Shown here: positions 26,603-35,218 of the stretch, piece by piece | Layout of the letters: every line of letters starts with the position of its first letter | How positions within the stretch are numbered: position 1 is the stretch's first letter | DNA from: Eubacteriaceae bacterium | GTDB lineage: Bacteria; Bacillota; Clostridia; Lachnospirales; Lachnospiraceae | Reading direction: 5' to 3' | NCBI GenBank assembly: GCA_902362455.1 | Contig: CABIWJ010000005.1 | Location: 164,842-228,841, forward strand | DNA length: 64,000 bases | Notes under the pieces: generated by a model | Told to the model about the DNA's origin: nothing | What the model saw: the letters and a program-made list of their open reading frames with translations, nothing else | The model's database searches: none | Program-made: the position numbers and the translations under genes

Positions 26603-26794
26603 CGGTAAAACGTTGTGTACATCAACTTGTCTGCAATAATAGATTTGCTTTAAGAAAATGTCAATAAGTCAGAGTAAATACGAAAATAATTAATAAAAGT
26701 AAGAACTTTAACTAAATTTAAAATCGTTTAAGTAAAAATATTCAAAATAAAATTAAAGGTTATATAAAATGAGAAAAATTATACTTAATAAGTA

Positions 26795-26823
26795 TTGACG
26801 GAACGAAAGATAAATGTTAATCT
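26795..26823 (+). promoter_or_regulatory. Candidate promoter for the Lrp gene
   Basis: TTGACG (26795-26800), 17-base spacer, TAATCT (26818-26823). Good -35, weak -10. It would start transcription just before the hairpin at 26840-26870. Confidence 0.4.
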
Positions 26824-26839
26824 TTGCGTATAGAGGACG

Positions 26840-26870
26840 AAGGCGTAACCATAATCAGGTTACGCCTTTT
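26840..26870 (+). terminator. Terminator-like hairpin in the Lrp leader
   Basis: AAGGCGTAACC (26840-26850) and GGTTACGCCTT (26858-26868) pair perfectly around ATAATCA and are followed by TT. It lies between the candidate promoter and the gene, so it may attenuate transcription. Apart from this hairpin and the decayed end of the gdh relic, 26626-26903 shows nothing else. Confidence 0.6.
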
Positions 26871-26903
26871 CTGTGTAATATCATATATCATAAGGAGGAG
26901 AAG

Positions 26904-27374
26904 ATGCTTATGAAACATAATGAATTAGATGAGATTGATATTGAAATATTAAATATTCTGCAAAGAGATGGCAGAGCAGCAGTAAAAGAAATTGCTAAAA
27001 AGGTATGCCTGTCATCGCCTGCCGTATCAAACCGGATAGAGAGATTAGAACAGGATAATTATATAACAGGTTATCAGGCGATTATAAATTCTTCGGCACT
27101 CGGATTATATACAAAAGCATTTATAAGTCTTGAAGTTACGCCTCCACAGAAGAAAGAGTTTTATCCATATATAAAGAAATGCAGGAACGTGGTGGAGTGC
27201 AACTGTGTAACCGGTGATTATTCTATGCTGTTAGAAGTTTTATTTAGAACGACGATGGAATTAGACCAGTTTATCGGTGAATTACAGAAATATGGAAGAA
27301 CAAAAACCTTGATAGTATTTTCTACTTCGGTTGAGCATCGTGGGGTAAACATAGATAATAATATAGAGGAATAG
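26904..27374 (+). CDS. Lrp/AsnC-family transcriptional regulator
   Basis: 156 residues: N-terminal helix-turn-helix (LDEIDIEILNILQRDGRAAVKEIAKKV ... AVSNRIERLE when read through) and a C-terminal ligand-binding RAM domain (EVTPPQKKEFYPYIKKC onward, with CNCVTGDYSMLLEV). It regulates amino acid genes in response to an amino acid. AAGGAGG at 26892-26898 fixes ATG 26904; the longer open frame from 26814 runs through a hairpin and is not used. Its neighbour, a glutamate dehydrogenase relic, would be a plausible former target. Confidence 0.92.
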   Translation: MLMKHNELDEIDIEILNILQRDGRAAVKEIAKKVCLSSPAVSNRIERLEQDNYITGYQAIINSSALGLYTKAFISLEVTPPQKKEFYPYIKKCRNVVECNCVTGDYSMLLEVLFRTTMELDQFIGELQKYGRTKTLIVFSTSVEHRGVNIDNNIEE

Positions 27375-27402
27375 ATATGCTGAATTAATATTATGTTTTA
27401 AT

Positions 27403-27540
27403 AGAATAAAGAATGTCGCAAGCGACATTCTCCGCCTGCGGCGGGTTGCTATAGCAACATTTTCTGCTCCGCCTCAGTGTGATACTTGCGGAGCGTTTTT
27501 GTTTGCCAGGACAATTTCAACGAAATTTCCTGGTAAGTAA
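27403..27540 (-). repeat. Multi-hairpin intergenic repeat family B, copy B4 (reverse orientation)
   Basis: Reading the minus strand it starts TTACCAGGAAATTTCGTT and runs through the same hairpin series as B1-B3 to GAATGTCGCTTGCGACATTC. It lies just after the Lrp gene and is the only inverted copy, so the family can sit in either direction. Confidence 0.85.
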
Positions 27541-27620
27541 AAAAAAGATATCCTAAATGGATATCGTATTCTCTGGGGGGATGCCTAGTAGCCTCGCAAC
27601 TACTAGGCTGAGTTATGAAA
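27535..27620 (-). ncRNA. Candidate minus-strand small RNA 3' end with terminator
   Basis: On the minus strand a hairpin GCCTAGTAG ... CTACTAGGC is followed by a C-rich stretch (ATCCCCCCAG), then GATATCC ATTTA GGATATC and eight T: the form of a small RNA with an intrinsic terminator. Candidate -10 boxes (TATAAT) occur on the minus strand near 27660 and 27700, without good -35 boxes. The rest of the 830-base gap (27375-28204) is AT-rich with no gene. Confidence 0.4.
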
Positions 27621-27908
27621 ATGTTAAGTTGTTTTAGCTACTTATCAGTAGCATATTTGTATTATATTTGGGAAATGTGTATAAAGTTTGTACATATTAT
27701 AAAAAAAATATAAACTAATCGTTAATCAATTGTTAAAGATATTTATATATGCAAATTTATTTATACAGATGATTTAATTCTGTTATGTATGTACGAAGTT
27801 TGGGTTATATATATCAGTAAAAAATCAATAATAAAAATACTCAAAAATGCCTAAAAATTATTGAAAATGTAAAAATGTAAAAAAAATGTGAATTTCTCAA
27901 AAAAGTTC

Positions 27909-27937
27909 TTCCATATTTTAAAGATATTGTATATAAT
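27909..27937 (+). promoter_or_regulatory. Candidate promoter for mbl and the flagellar rod genes
   Basis: TTCCAT (27909-27914), 17-base spacer, TATAAT (27932-27937), giving a leader of about 260 bases before mbl. The -10 is perfect, the -35 weak. Confidence 0.4.
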
Positions 27938-28204
27938 TAGACAAGGTATCTCATAAAATAAGTAGATTCAGAAACTGATAACCATAAAATTTATATTTAT
28001 GGTTTAATATTTTTTTGTAAATTGCAATATCATATTTACAGATAGCTGAAAGATAAAAATTATTGAGAGATAGTTAAAGATAGATAATTATTATAAGAGA
28101 TAGTTAAAATTACTTGATTATGACTAGACTTTAAATAGATTTAATCATTTATTCGATTTATTCAATTGAAGAATTTGATGGAAGAGATTTGAAAGGAGAT
28201 TTGT

Positions 28205-29197
28205 ATGTTGACTACAGATATTGGAATTGATTTAGGAACAGCTAGTATTTTAGTATATATTAAAGGTAAAGGTGTAGTATTAAAAGAGCCTTCAGTTGTA
28301 GCATTTGACAGAGATACTAATAAGATTAAAGCTATTGGTGAAGAAGCAAGATTAATGATAGGTAGAACACCGGGTAATATTATCGCAGTAAGACCATTAA
28401 GACAGGGTGTTATTTCTGATTATACAGTTACAGAGAAGATGCTTAAGCATTTTATCCAGAAAGCAATCGGAAAGAGAACATTTAAGAAGCCAAGAATCAG
28501 TGTATGTGTACCAAGTGGAGTTACAGAAGTAGAGAAGAAAGCTGTAGAAGATGCTACATTACAAGCTGGTGCAAGAGAAGTTGCAATTATTGAAGAGCCT
28601 ATAGCAGCAGCTATTGGTGCAGGAATAGATATAACAAGACCATGTGGAAATATGATTGTCGATATAGGTGGTGGAACGACGGATATAGCTGTTATTTCAC
28701 TTGGCGGAACTGTTGTAAGTACATCTGTTAAGATAGCAGGCGATGATTTCGATGAAGCAATCGTAAGATATATGCGTAAGAAACATAACTTATTAATTGG
28801 TGAGAGAACAGCCGAAGAAATCAAGATTAAGATTGGCTCGGCATTCAAGAGACCGGAGGTTGTAACTCTTGATGTAAGAGGAAGAAATCTTGTAACAGGT
28901 CTCCCTAAGACTATAACAGTTACTTCAGATGAGACAGAAGAAGCATTACGTGAGACAACTTCACAGATAGTTGAAGCAGTTCATGGTGTGCTTGAGAAGA
29001 CTCCACCAGAATTAGCAGCAGATATTGCAGACAGAGGAATTGTCCTTACAGGCGGCGGATGTTTATTACAGGGATTAGAAGAACTTATAGAAGAGAAGAC
29101 AGGTATTAATACAATGACAGCAGAAGACCCAATGACAGCAGTTGCTATCGGAACCGGTAAATTCATTGAATTTTTAAGCGACGGTCCTACAGAATAG
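28205..29197 (+). CDS. mbl: Rod-shape-determining actin homologue (MreB/Mbl)
   Basis: 330 residues of the MreB family: phosphate 1 loop IGIDLGTASILVYIKGKG, phosphate 2 IVDIGGGTTDIAVISLGG and adenosine motif IVLTGGGCLLQGLEE. It polymerises under the membrane and guides cell-wall synthesis. Position between spoIIID and the two flagellar rod genes matches Bacillus mbl, so I use that symbol; MreB itself cannot be excluded. AAAGGAG precedes the ATG. Confidence 0.95.
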   Translation: MLTTDIGIDLGTASILVYIKGKGVVLKEPSVVAFDRDTNKIKAIGEEARLMIGRTPGNIIAVRPLRQGVISDYTVTEKMLKHFIQKAIGKRTFKKPRISVCVPSGVTEVEKKAVEDATLQAGAREVAIIEEPIAAAIGAGIDITRPCGNMIVDIGGGTTDIAVISLGGTVVSTSVKIAGDDFDEAIVRYMRKKHNLLIGERTAEEIKIKIGSAFKRPEVVTLDVRGRNLVTGLPKTITVTSDETEEALRETTSQIVEAVHGVLEKTPPELAADIADRGIVLTGGGCLLQGLEELIEEKTGINTMTAEDPMTAVAIGTGKFIEFLSDGPTE

Positions 29198-29234
29198 GTT
29201 ATGAGGATGCCAGAGGGCAGAATGGAGAAGGCGA

Positions 29235-30017
29235 ATGGTACGAGGACTTTACACAGCTTATACCGGAATGTTAAATCAGCAGTATAGATTAGATACAATA
29301 ACGAATAATCTTGCAAATGCGACTACAACCGGATATAAAAGAGAGGGTGCAACATCAAGAGCGTTTGATGATGTACTTGCTATTAAAGTTAAAGACAGTT
29401 CAGTAGGTTATATCAACCAGAACATTGGAAAGATGAGTCTTGGTGTTAAAATTGGCGAGAATTACGTTGATTATTCACAGGGATCGTTGGTTGAGACTGA
29501 GAACACATATGATTTAGCATTAGAGGGAAATGGATTTTTCTCTATATTATTCACAAATAAGAATGGTGAAGACGTAGTAAAGTATACCAGGGACGGTAGT
29601 TTTGTTACAGATGCAGAGGGAACACTTAGAACTAAAGATGGTGACTACGTGTTAAATGATGCAGGAACAGAGATTGTTGTGCCTGCAGATGCCGAAGAGG
29701 TTCTTGTAGATGAATTAGGAAATATTTATGCAGATGGTGAATATGTAGATACACTTGGAATAACTGATTTTGAGGATTATAATTATCTTGCTAAAGATAC
29801 AGGTGAGAATTATCTTATAGCTGTTGATGGTGCTACAGAGACAGAATGGTCAGGTAAGATACATCAGGGATATACAGAAGCTTCTAATATCAATGTTGTA
29901 TCAGAAATGGTTGAGATGATAGAGATAGCAAGAGCATATGAATCTAACCAGAAAGCTGTTAAGACTATGGACGAGATGATGAGTAAATCGGTTAATAATG
30001 TTGGTAAATTAGGATAG
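29235..30017 (+). CDS. flhO: Flagellar basal-body rod protein, FlgF/FlhO type
   Basis: 260 residues. N-terminal flg_bb_rod motif (YTAYTGMLNQQYRLDTITNNLANATTTGYKR) and C-terminal domain (QGYTEASNINVVSEMVEMIEIARAYESNQK) belong to the FlgF/FlgG group; the middle is of FlgF/FlgG size. It forms part of the distal or proximal rod. Placed directly before a second rod gene, in the Bacillus order flhO-flhP. Confidence 0.93.
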   Translation: MVRGLYTAYTGMLNQQYRLDTITNNLANATTTGYKREGATSRAFDDVLAIKVKDSSVGYINQNIGKMSLGVKIGENYVDYSQGSLVETENTYDLALEGNGFFSILFTNKNGEDVVKYTRDGSFVTDAEGTLRTKDGDYVLNDAGTEIVVPADAEEVLVDELGNIYADGEYVDTLGITDFEDYNYLAKDTGENYLIAVDGATETEWSGKIHQGYTEASNINVVSEMVEMIEIARAYESNQKAVKTMDEMMSKSVNNVGKLG

Positions 30018-30034
30018 AAAGGGAGGTACATGTT

Positions 30035-30853
30035 ATGGTAAGGTCATTATGGACAGCTGCATCAGGAATGAGAGCGCAGCAGACAAATGTAGATACAATA
30101 TCAAACAACTTTGCAAATGTTAATACAATAGGTTACAAGAAAGAAACAAATCAATTTAAGTCGTTATTATATCAGACAATCCAGGCAAAGACTACAAGTG
30201 CAAATGGTGATACAAAACCAGTAGGTGCACAGGTAGGCTTAGGTGTAAAGAATGCGGCAATTACATCAATATTTAAACAGGGCAATATTAATACTACAGA
30301 AGTAGATACAGATTTTGCAATTGAGGGTAAAGGATTCTTTACAGTTCAAGGATTAGACGGCGAGACATATTATACAAGAAATGGTGCATTTAACTGGGCA
30401 ACAAGTACAAGTGGTGGCGTTGTTTTAGCTAATTCAGAGGGACTTCCTATTTTAGATGCTGATGGTAATACAATAGAATTTGATACAGAAGAATATGATG
30501 TATCAGAGATTTCGATTGATAGCAATGGTAATATATGTTACCCTGATGAAACAGGTAATCCACAATCGTTAGATATTAAGATTGGACTTGTACAATTTGC
30601 TAATCCATCAGGACTAGAGAAACAGGGAAACACATTATATAAAGCAACAGAAGCTTCAGGTGAAGCTGTATATGAAGATGAGAATACATTAAAGAAAAGT
30701 AAATTACATCAGGGTTGCTTAGAGGCTTCAAATGTACAGGTAGTAGATGAGATGGTTAATCTTATTGTGGCTCAGAGAGCTTATGAACTTAACTCTAAGG
30801 CGATAACTACATCAGATACAATGATGCAGCAGGCTAACCAATTAAAGAATTAA
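30035..30853 (+). CDS. flgG: Flagellar distal rod protein FlgG (FlhP type)
   Basis: 272 residues. LWTAASGMRAQQTNVDTISNNFANVNTIGYKK at the start and QGCLEASNVQVVDEMVNLIVAQRAYELNSKAI at the end are the FlgG signatures (contiguous in the protein). It builds the distal rod. Translated after GGGAGG, 17 bases after the flhO stop. Confidence 0.95.
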   Translation: MVRSLWTAASGMRAQQTNVDTISNNFANVNTIGYKKETNQFKSLLYQTIQAKTTSANGDTKPVGAQVGLGVKNAAITSIFKQGNINTTEVDTDFAIEGKGFFTVQGLDGETYYTRNGAFNWATSTSGGVVLANSEGLPILDADGNTIEFDTEEYDVSEISIDSNGNICYPDETGNPQSLDIKIGLVQFANPSGLEKQGNTLYKATEASGEAVYEDENTLKKSKLHQGCLEASNVQVVDEMVNLIVAQRAYELNSKAITTSDTMMQQANQLKN

Positions 30854-30886
30854 GGATATTGTATATCCGAAAGGAATGATAGATAG

Positions 30887-31243
30887 ATGAGTATGTCTAT
30901 AGATAACTATGTAGGTCAGTTAGGAGACCTGTATAACAATGCTAATAATACTACAGCAAGTAAATTAGAGAATTCATTATCGACTGATTATGCTAAAGCA
31001 AGTGATGAAGAATTAATGGAGGTATGCAAACAGTTTGAAGCATATTTCCTAGAGCAGGTTATGAAAGGAATGGAGTCAATGATTCCTAAGAGTGATGAGG
31101 ACGAAGATTCATCAATGACCCAGACAGTAGATTTCTTTAAAGATACAATGTATCAGGAACTTGCAAGTAAGAGTACAGAGACACAGGGCTTAGGACTTGC
31201 ACAGACTTTGTATGAATCGATGAAACGTGAATATAAAATTTAA
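30887..31243 (+). CDS. flgJ: Rod-binding protein, FlgJ N-terminal domain only
   Basis: 118 residues. KQFEAYFLEQVMKGM and TQGLGLAQTLYESM are the FlgJ rod-binding domain (PF10135). The muramidase half found in proteobacterial FlgJ is absent, as is usual in Firmicutes. It likely caps or scaffolds the rod during export. Confidence 0.9.
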   Translation: MSMSIDNYVGQLGDLYNNANNTTASKLENSLSTDYAKASDEELMEVCKQFEAYFLEQVMKGMESMIPKSDEDEDSSMTQTVDFFKDTMYQELASKSTETQGLGLAQTLYESMKREYKI

Positions 31244-31291
31244 AGATACAATTTATAAAGCAAACAATACATAAGAAGTGGAGCTTGAACT

Positions 31292-33505
31292 ATGGAAAAC
31301 GTAAAGGGGTATATAGAGAAAATTGTATATAGAAATGAGGAAAATGGCTATACGGTTATGTCTGTCAATGCTGACGGTGAAGAGATAACCTGTGTAGGCA
31401 TTTTTCATTATATCGGAGAGGGAGAATATTTGGAACTTCAGGGAGAATACATAGAACATCCATCGTACGGCGAACAATTAAGTGTTAAAGAATATGAGAT
31501 AATTGCACCAGAAGATGAGATTTCAATGATTCGATATCTTGGATCTGGAGCAATTAAAGGTGTAAAGATTTCGACAGCGACGAAGATAGTAAATAGATTC
31601 AAGAAAGATACTTTCAGAATTATGGAAGAAGAACCTGAAAGGCTTGCAGAGATAAAGGGAATAAGTCTCAACAAAGCTAAAGAGATAGCTATGCAGATGG
31701 AAGAGAAGAAAGATATGCGCAAAGCTATGATTTTTCTTGGACAATATGGAATTTCAATGTCGCTTGCGGTTAAGATATATAATTTCTATGGACCGGGACT
31801 CTATGATGTAGTAAGAGTCAATCCATATAAAATGGCAGACGATATAGACGGAATAGGTTTTAAAATTGCAGATGAAATTGCATCGCACGTGGGGATAAAT
31901 ACAGACTCGGATTTCAGAATAAAAAGTGGAATATTATATGCGCTTCAGCAGGCAGGAATAAACGGAAATGTTTATCTGCCCTATAATCAGCTCATACGTC
32001 AGGCTGAGGAATTACTTGGTCTTACTGAGGTGAATTTAGATAAGCATTTAACAGATTTATCTATAGAGAAAAGAATTATAATACGTGAAGAAAATGATGA
32101 AAAAGTCATATATTCATCTAAATTCTATTTTACAGAATTGAGCATTGCCAGATACCTGAATGACTTAAATGTAAGTTCGAAAACAGATGAGAAAAAAGTT
32201 ATAGAAAAATTAAATGAAATAGAAGATAGTGAAGGGATTGCATTGGATGAGATGCAGGAGAGAGCAGTAATAGAAGCTGTCAAATGTGGATTGCTAATAA
32301 TTACAGGTGGTCCGGGAACAGGCAAGACTACAACAATTAAAACGATAATCAGATACTTTGAGAATCAGGGAATGGAGATTTTACTTGCAGCACCGACAGG
32401 CAGGGCAGCTAAGCGAATGAAAGAAACGACAGGCTTTGATGCAGTAACTATACACAGATTATTAGAACTTAATGGCAATCCTGACGAAGGACAGAATGGA
32501 CAGTTTGAGAGAAATGAATTAAATCCTTTAGAGGCGGATGTAATTATAATAGATGAGATGTCGATGGTAGACATTTTTCTTATGCAGTCATTGCTTAAAG
32601 CTATAACAGTTGGTACAAGGCTGATTCTTGTAGGTGATGTGAACCAGCTTCCGTCAGTAGGTCCGGGCAATGTACTTAGAGATATAATTATGAGTGAAAC
32701 ATTCAATGTAGTGTGTTTAGAAAAGATTTTCAGACAGGCTGCAAGTAGTGATATCGTAATAAATGCCCATAAGATTAATAGAGGTGAAGAAGTGAATTTA
32801 GCTAAGAAAAGCAATGATTTTCTATTCATAAGAAGAGAAGATGCTGACAGCATAATAAATGCAATGCTTACGCTTATAAGAGAAAAGCTGCCACCATATG
32901 TAGATGCAGATGTAAATGATATTCAGGTGCTTACGCCTACGAGAAAAGGATTATTAGGTGTGGAACGTCTGAACTCAATTCTGCAAAGGTTTCTTAATCC
33001 GCCTGATAAGACAAAAATTGAGAAAGAAATGGCAAATTGTGTATTTCGTGAAGGCGATAAGATAATGCAGATAAAAAATGATTACCAGATTCAGTGGGAA
33101 ATGAGAGGTAAATATGGAATTGCCGTTGACAGTGGAATGGGCGTATTTAATGGTGATGTCGGTATTATAAGAAGAATTAACAATTATACTGAATATTTAG
33201 AAGTTGAATTTGAAGAAAATAAATTTGTAATGTATAGCTTTAAACAATTAGACGAGTTAGAGTTAGCCTATGCTGTAACCATACATAAATCACAGGGAAG
33301 TGAGTATCCAGCGGTTGTTATGCCGATGTATCCGGGACCTAGAATGTTAATGAATAGGAATCTTCTATATACAGCAGTTACCAGAGCGAAGAAATGTGTA
33401 TGCATGGTTGGAGTACCTGAGGTATTTGTGCAGATGAAAGCTAATGACAGAGAACAGACGAGATATTCAGGACTTAGATGGCGAATAAAGGAACTAGTGA
33501 GGTAA
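31292..33505 (+). CDS. recD2: ATP-dependent 5'-3' DNA helicase RecD2
   Basis: 737 residues. N-terminal OB-like and helix-hairpin-helix region (SLNKAKEIAMQM), then the helicase: Walker A TGGPGTGKTT (about residue 342), DEMSMVD Walker B and the C-terminal motif VTIHKSQGSEYPAV with TAVTRAKK. RecD2 acts in recombination and mismatch repair in organisms without RecBC. It sits inside the flagellar gene run, directly before comF, and has no flagellar role. Confidence 0.96.
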   Translation: MENVKGYIEKIVYRNEENGYTVMSVNADGEEITCVGIFHYIGEGEYLELQGEYIEHPSYGEQLSVKEYEIIAPEDEISMIRYLGSGAIKGVKISTATKIVNRFKKDTFRIMEEEPERLAEIKGISLNKAKEIAMQMEEKKDMRKAMIFLGQYGISMSLAVKIYNFYGPGLYDVVRVNPYKMADDIDGIGFKIADEIASHVGINTDSDFRIKSGILYALQQAGINGNVYLPYNQLIRQAEELLGLTEVNLDKHLTDLSIEKRIIIREENDEKVIYSSKFYFTELSIARYLNDLNVSSKTDEKKVIEKLNEIEDSEGIALDEMQERAVIEAVKCGLLIITGGPGTGKTTTIKTIIRYFENQGMEILLAAPTGRAAKRMKETTGFDAVTIHRLLELNGNPDEGQNGQFERNELNPLEADVIIIDEMSMVDIFLMQSLLKAITVGTRLILVGDVNQLPSVGPGNVLRDIIMSETFNVVCLEKIFRQAASSDIVINAHKINRGEEVNLAKKSNDFLFIRREDADSIINAMLTLIREKLPPYVDADVNDIQVLTPTRKGLLGVERLNSILQRFLNPPDKTKIEKEMANCVFREGDKIMQIKNDYQIQWEMRGKYGIAVDSGMGVFNGDVGIIRRINNYTEYLEVEFEENKFVMYSFKQLDELELAYAVTIHKSQGSEYPAVVMPMYPGPRMLMNRNLLYTAVTRAKKCVCMVGVPEVFVQMKANDREQTRYSGLRWRIKELVR

Positions 33506-33507
33506 AT

Positions 33508-34233
33508 ATGGGATTAGGGATAGATTTTAATATAGACATTAAAGGAATAATATTTCCAAGGAGATGTCCTATATGTGATAAGATATTGGAATTTAATGGG
33601 AAATTGATATGTGAAAAATGCAGGAATAAATTAGTATATATTAACGAACCCAGATGCAAGAAATGCGGCAAGCAGTTAATTAAAATGGAGGATGAATATT
33701 GCTATGACTGTAAGATGAAGAAACATTTGTATAAAGAGGGAGTGGTTCCGTTTATGCATATCGGTGAAATTAAGAAATCAATATATAAGATAAAATATTG
33801 TAATAAAAGGGAATACATAGATTTCTATGCAGATGAAGTGGTAAACAGATATGGCGGTATAATAAAGAATTGGAATTGCGACGCATTAATACCGGTACCA
33901 CTTCACAGACAAAGAAGGCTGAAACGAGGATATAACCAGGCTGAAATTATAGCTGACAAATGTTCAAAAAGGCTTGGCATACCTGTTAGAAAAGGCATTT
34001 TATTAAGAACAAAGAATACAAAACCACAGAAAGAATTAAATGATATGGATAGAAAGAAAAATCTGGAAAATGCTTTTAAAATAGGCAAAAATGTAGTAAG
34101 ATTAAGTAAAGTTATATTGATAGATGATATATATACTACAGGAAGTACAATAGATGCGTGTGCAGCTGTTTTACTTAGGTCAGGCATAGAAGAAGTATAT
34201 TATGTGGCATTAAGTATTGGAACCGGATATTAA
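33508..34233 (+). CDS. comF: ComF-family competence/amidophosphoribosyltransferase-like protein
   Basis: 241 residues. N-terminal zinc fingers (CPIC ... CEKC, CKKC ... CYDC) and a C-terminal PRTase domain with VILIDDIYTTGSTIDAC, the PRPP loop. ComFC-type proteins help process DNA in transformation. Start is ATG 33508 with GAGGT three bases past the recD2 stop; the longer frame from 33478 lies inside recD2. Linkage to yvyF and flgM matches Bacillus comFC-yvyF-flgM. Confidence 0.94.
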   Translation: MGLGIDFNIDIKGIIFPRRCPICDKILEFNGKLICEKCRNKLVYINEPRCKKCGKQLIKMEDEYCYDCKMKKHLYKEGVVPFMHIGEIKKSIYKIKYCNKREYIDFYADEVVNRYGGIIKNWNCDALIPVPLHRQRRLKRGYNQAEIIADKCSKRLGIPVRKGILLRTKNTKPQKELNDMDRKKNLENAFKIGKNVVRLSKVILIDDIYTTGSTIDACAAVLLRSGIEEVYYVALSIGTGY

Positions 34234-34271
34234 TTAAATCTGGAGAATACAGGCAGAAATGGAGGACAACA

Positions 34272-34685
34272 ATGGACGTAAAAAATTGTAAGGAATGTGG
34301 GAGATTATTTAATTATATCAGCGGACCAAGACTATGTCCTGCCTGTAGGGATAAACTTGAAGAAAAATTTGCACAGGTCAAGAAATATATAGAAGACAAT
34401 AGAACAGCACAACTTCAGCAGATTTCAGAAGATAATGATGTAAGCATACAGCAGATTAAACAGTGGGTAAGAGAAGAAAGACTTGCATTTACAGAAGATT
34501 CGCTGGTCGGAATAGAATGTGAGCGTTGTGGCTGTACCATAAGAACAGGAAGATTTTGTGAAAACTGTAAGAAGACAATGGTTAATACCTTAGGCAATGC
34601 ATATAAGAAAGAATCACCTATGATGCAAAGGAATCAGAGATATGACAGAGATGAAAGAGCGAAGATGAGATTCCTGGATAAATAG
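34272..34685 (+). CDS. yvyF: YvyF-like flagellar-operon protein (TIGR03826 type)
   Basis: 137 residues: zinc ribbon CKEC ... CPAC, a helical MerR-like segment (IQQIKQWVREERL), and a second zinc site CERC ... CENC. It lies between comF and flgM as in Bacillus, where YvyF is a conserved flagellar-operon protein of unclear function. The whole protein lines up with the C-terminus of the TIR gene at 22714. After its stop, a structured gap of 680 bases leads to flgM. Confidence 0.88.
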   Translation: MDVKNCKECGRLFNYISGPRLCPACRDKLEEKFAQVKKYIEDNRTAQLQQISEDNDVSIQQIKQWVREERLAFTEDSLVGIECERCGCTIRTGRFCENCKKTMVNTLGNAYKKESPMMQRNQRYDRDERAKMRFLDK

Positions 34686-34792
34686 ATGTTTTAGTGACTT
34701 TTCTGGTTATATGAGTTTATTTAATGCATGAACTAAAAACTATATGTCCGTCTATGACATAGACGTGATTTATAACATATCGTATGTAAGTT

Positions 34793-34890
34793 AATGCCGT
34801 CAGATGCAAAAGGACGGAGCAGTAAATCAACATTTAAGCGAAGTATGTTTGATTTACTGCTCCGTGATATCGTTTGCATAGGACGGCATT
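34793..34890. repeat. Large three-part inverted repeat between yvyF and flgM
   Basis: Nested arms: AATGCCGTC (34793-34801) with GACGGCATT (34882-34890), ATGCAAA (34804-34810) with TTTGCAT (34873-34879), and GGAGCAGTAAATCAA (34816-34830) with TTGATTTACTGCTCC (34849-34863). This is a single hairpin of about 98 bases, followed by TTATTTA, just before repeats B2 and B3. It may act as terminator for comF-yvyF, or may be a miniature mobile element. Confidence 0.7.
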
Positions 34891-34894
34891 TATT

Positions 34895-35032
34895 TACTTA
34901 CCAGGAAATTTCGTTGAAATTGTCCTGGTAAGTAAATAACGCTCCGCGAGGATCGCACTGCGGCGGAACAGAAAATGTTGCTAGAGCAACCCGCCGCAGG
35001 CGGAGAATGTCGCAAGCGACATTCTGTATTCC
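34895..35032 (+). repeat. Multi-hairpin intergenic repeat family B, copy B2
   Basis: TACTTACCAGGAAATTTC ... TCCTGGTAAGTA stem, then GC-rich hairpins and GAATGTCGC AA GCGACATTC. Tandem with B3, with only a handful of differences between them. An open frame on the minus strand across both copies is only a shadow of the repeat. Confidence 0.9.
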
Positions 35033-35166
35033 TTACCAGGAAATTTCGTTGAAATTGTCCTGGTAAGTAAATAACGCTCCGCGAGGATCGCACTGCGGCG
35101 GAATAGAAAATGTTGCTAGAGCAACCCGCCGCAGGCGGAGAACGTCGCAAGCGACATTCATTATTC
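35033..35166 (+). repeat. Multi-hairpin intergenic repeat family B, copy B3
   Basis: Nearly the same as B2 and placed head to tail with it; the last hairpin is AACGTCGC ... GCGACATT, one pair weaker. It ends about 25 bases before the sigma-28 promoter of flgM. Confidence 0.9.
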
Positions 35167-35191
35167 TAGAGGAGTTTTATTAGTTTATCTA

Positions 35192-35218
35192 TAAAGTAAA
35201 TTTAAACTTTGCCGATAT
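35192..35218 (+). promoter_or_regulatory. Sigma-28 (SigD/FliA) promoter for flgM-flgN-flgK
   Basis: TAAA (35192-35195), exactly 15 bases, GCCGATAT (35211-35218): a full match to the sigma-28 consensus. The leader to flgM is about 140 bases. The late-gene run from flgM onward would be made after hook completion. Confidence 0.88.

Noticed and set aside
26814..26903. N-terminal extension of 30 residues on the Lrp protein
   Set aside because: The extension passes through a perfect hairpin and lacks an RBS, while AAGGAGG sits right before ATG 26904.
34890..35150. 86-residue open frame on the minus strand with an internal repeat
   Set aside because: It is only the reverse reading of repeats B2 and B3; no RBS or sensible composition.
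34890..35166. Tandem near-identical units suggested a CRISPR array
   Set aside because: Units are about 135 bases of hairpins with no unique spacers and no cas genes nearby; they are repeat family B.
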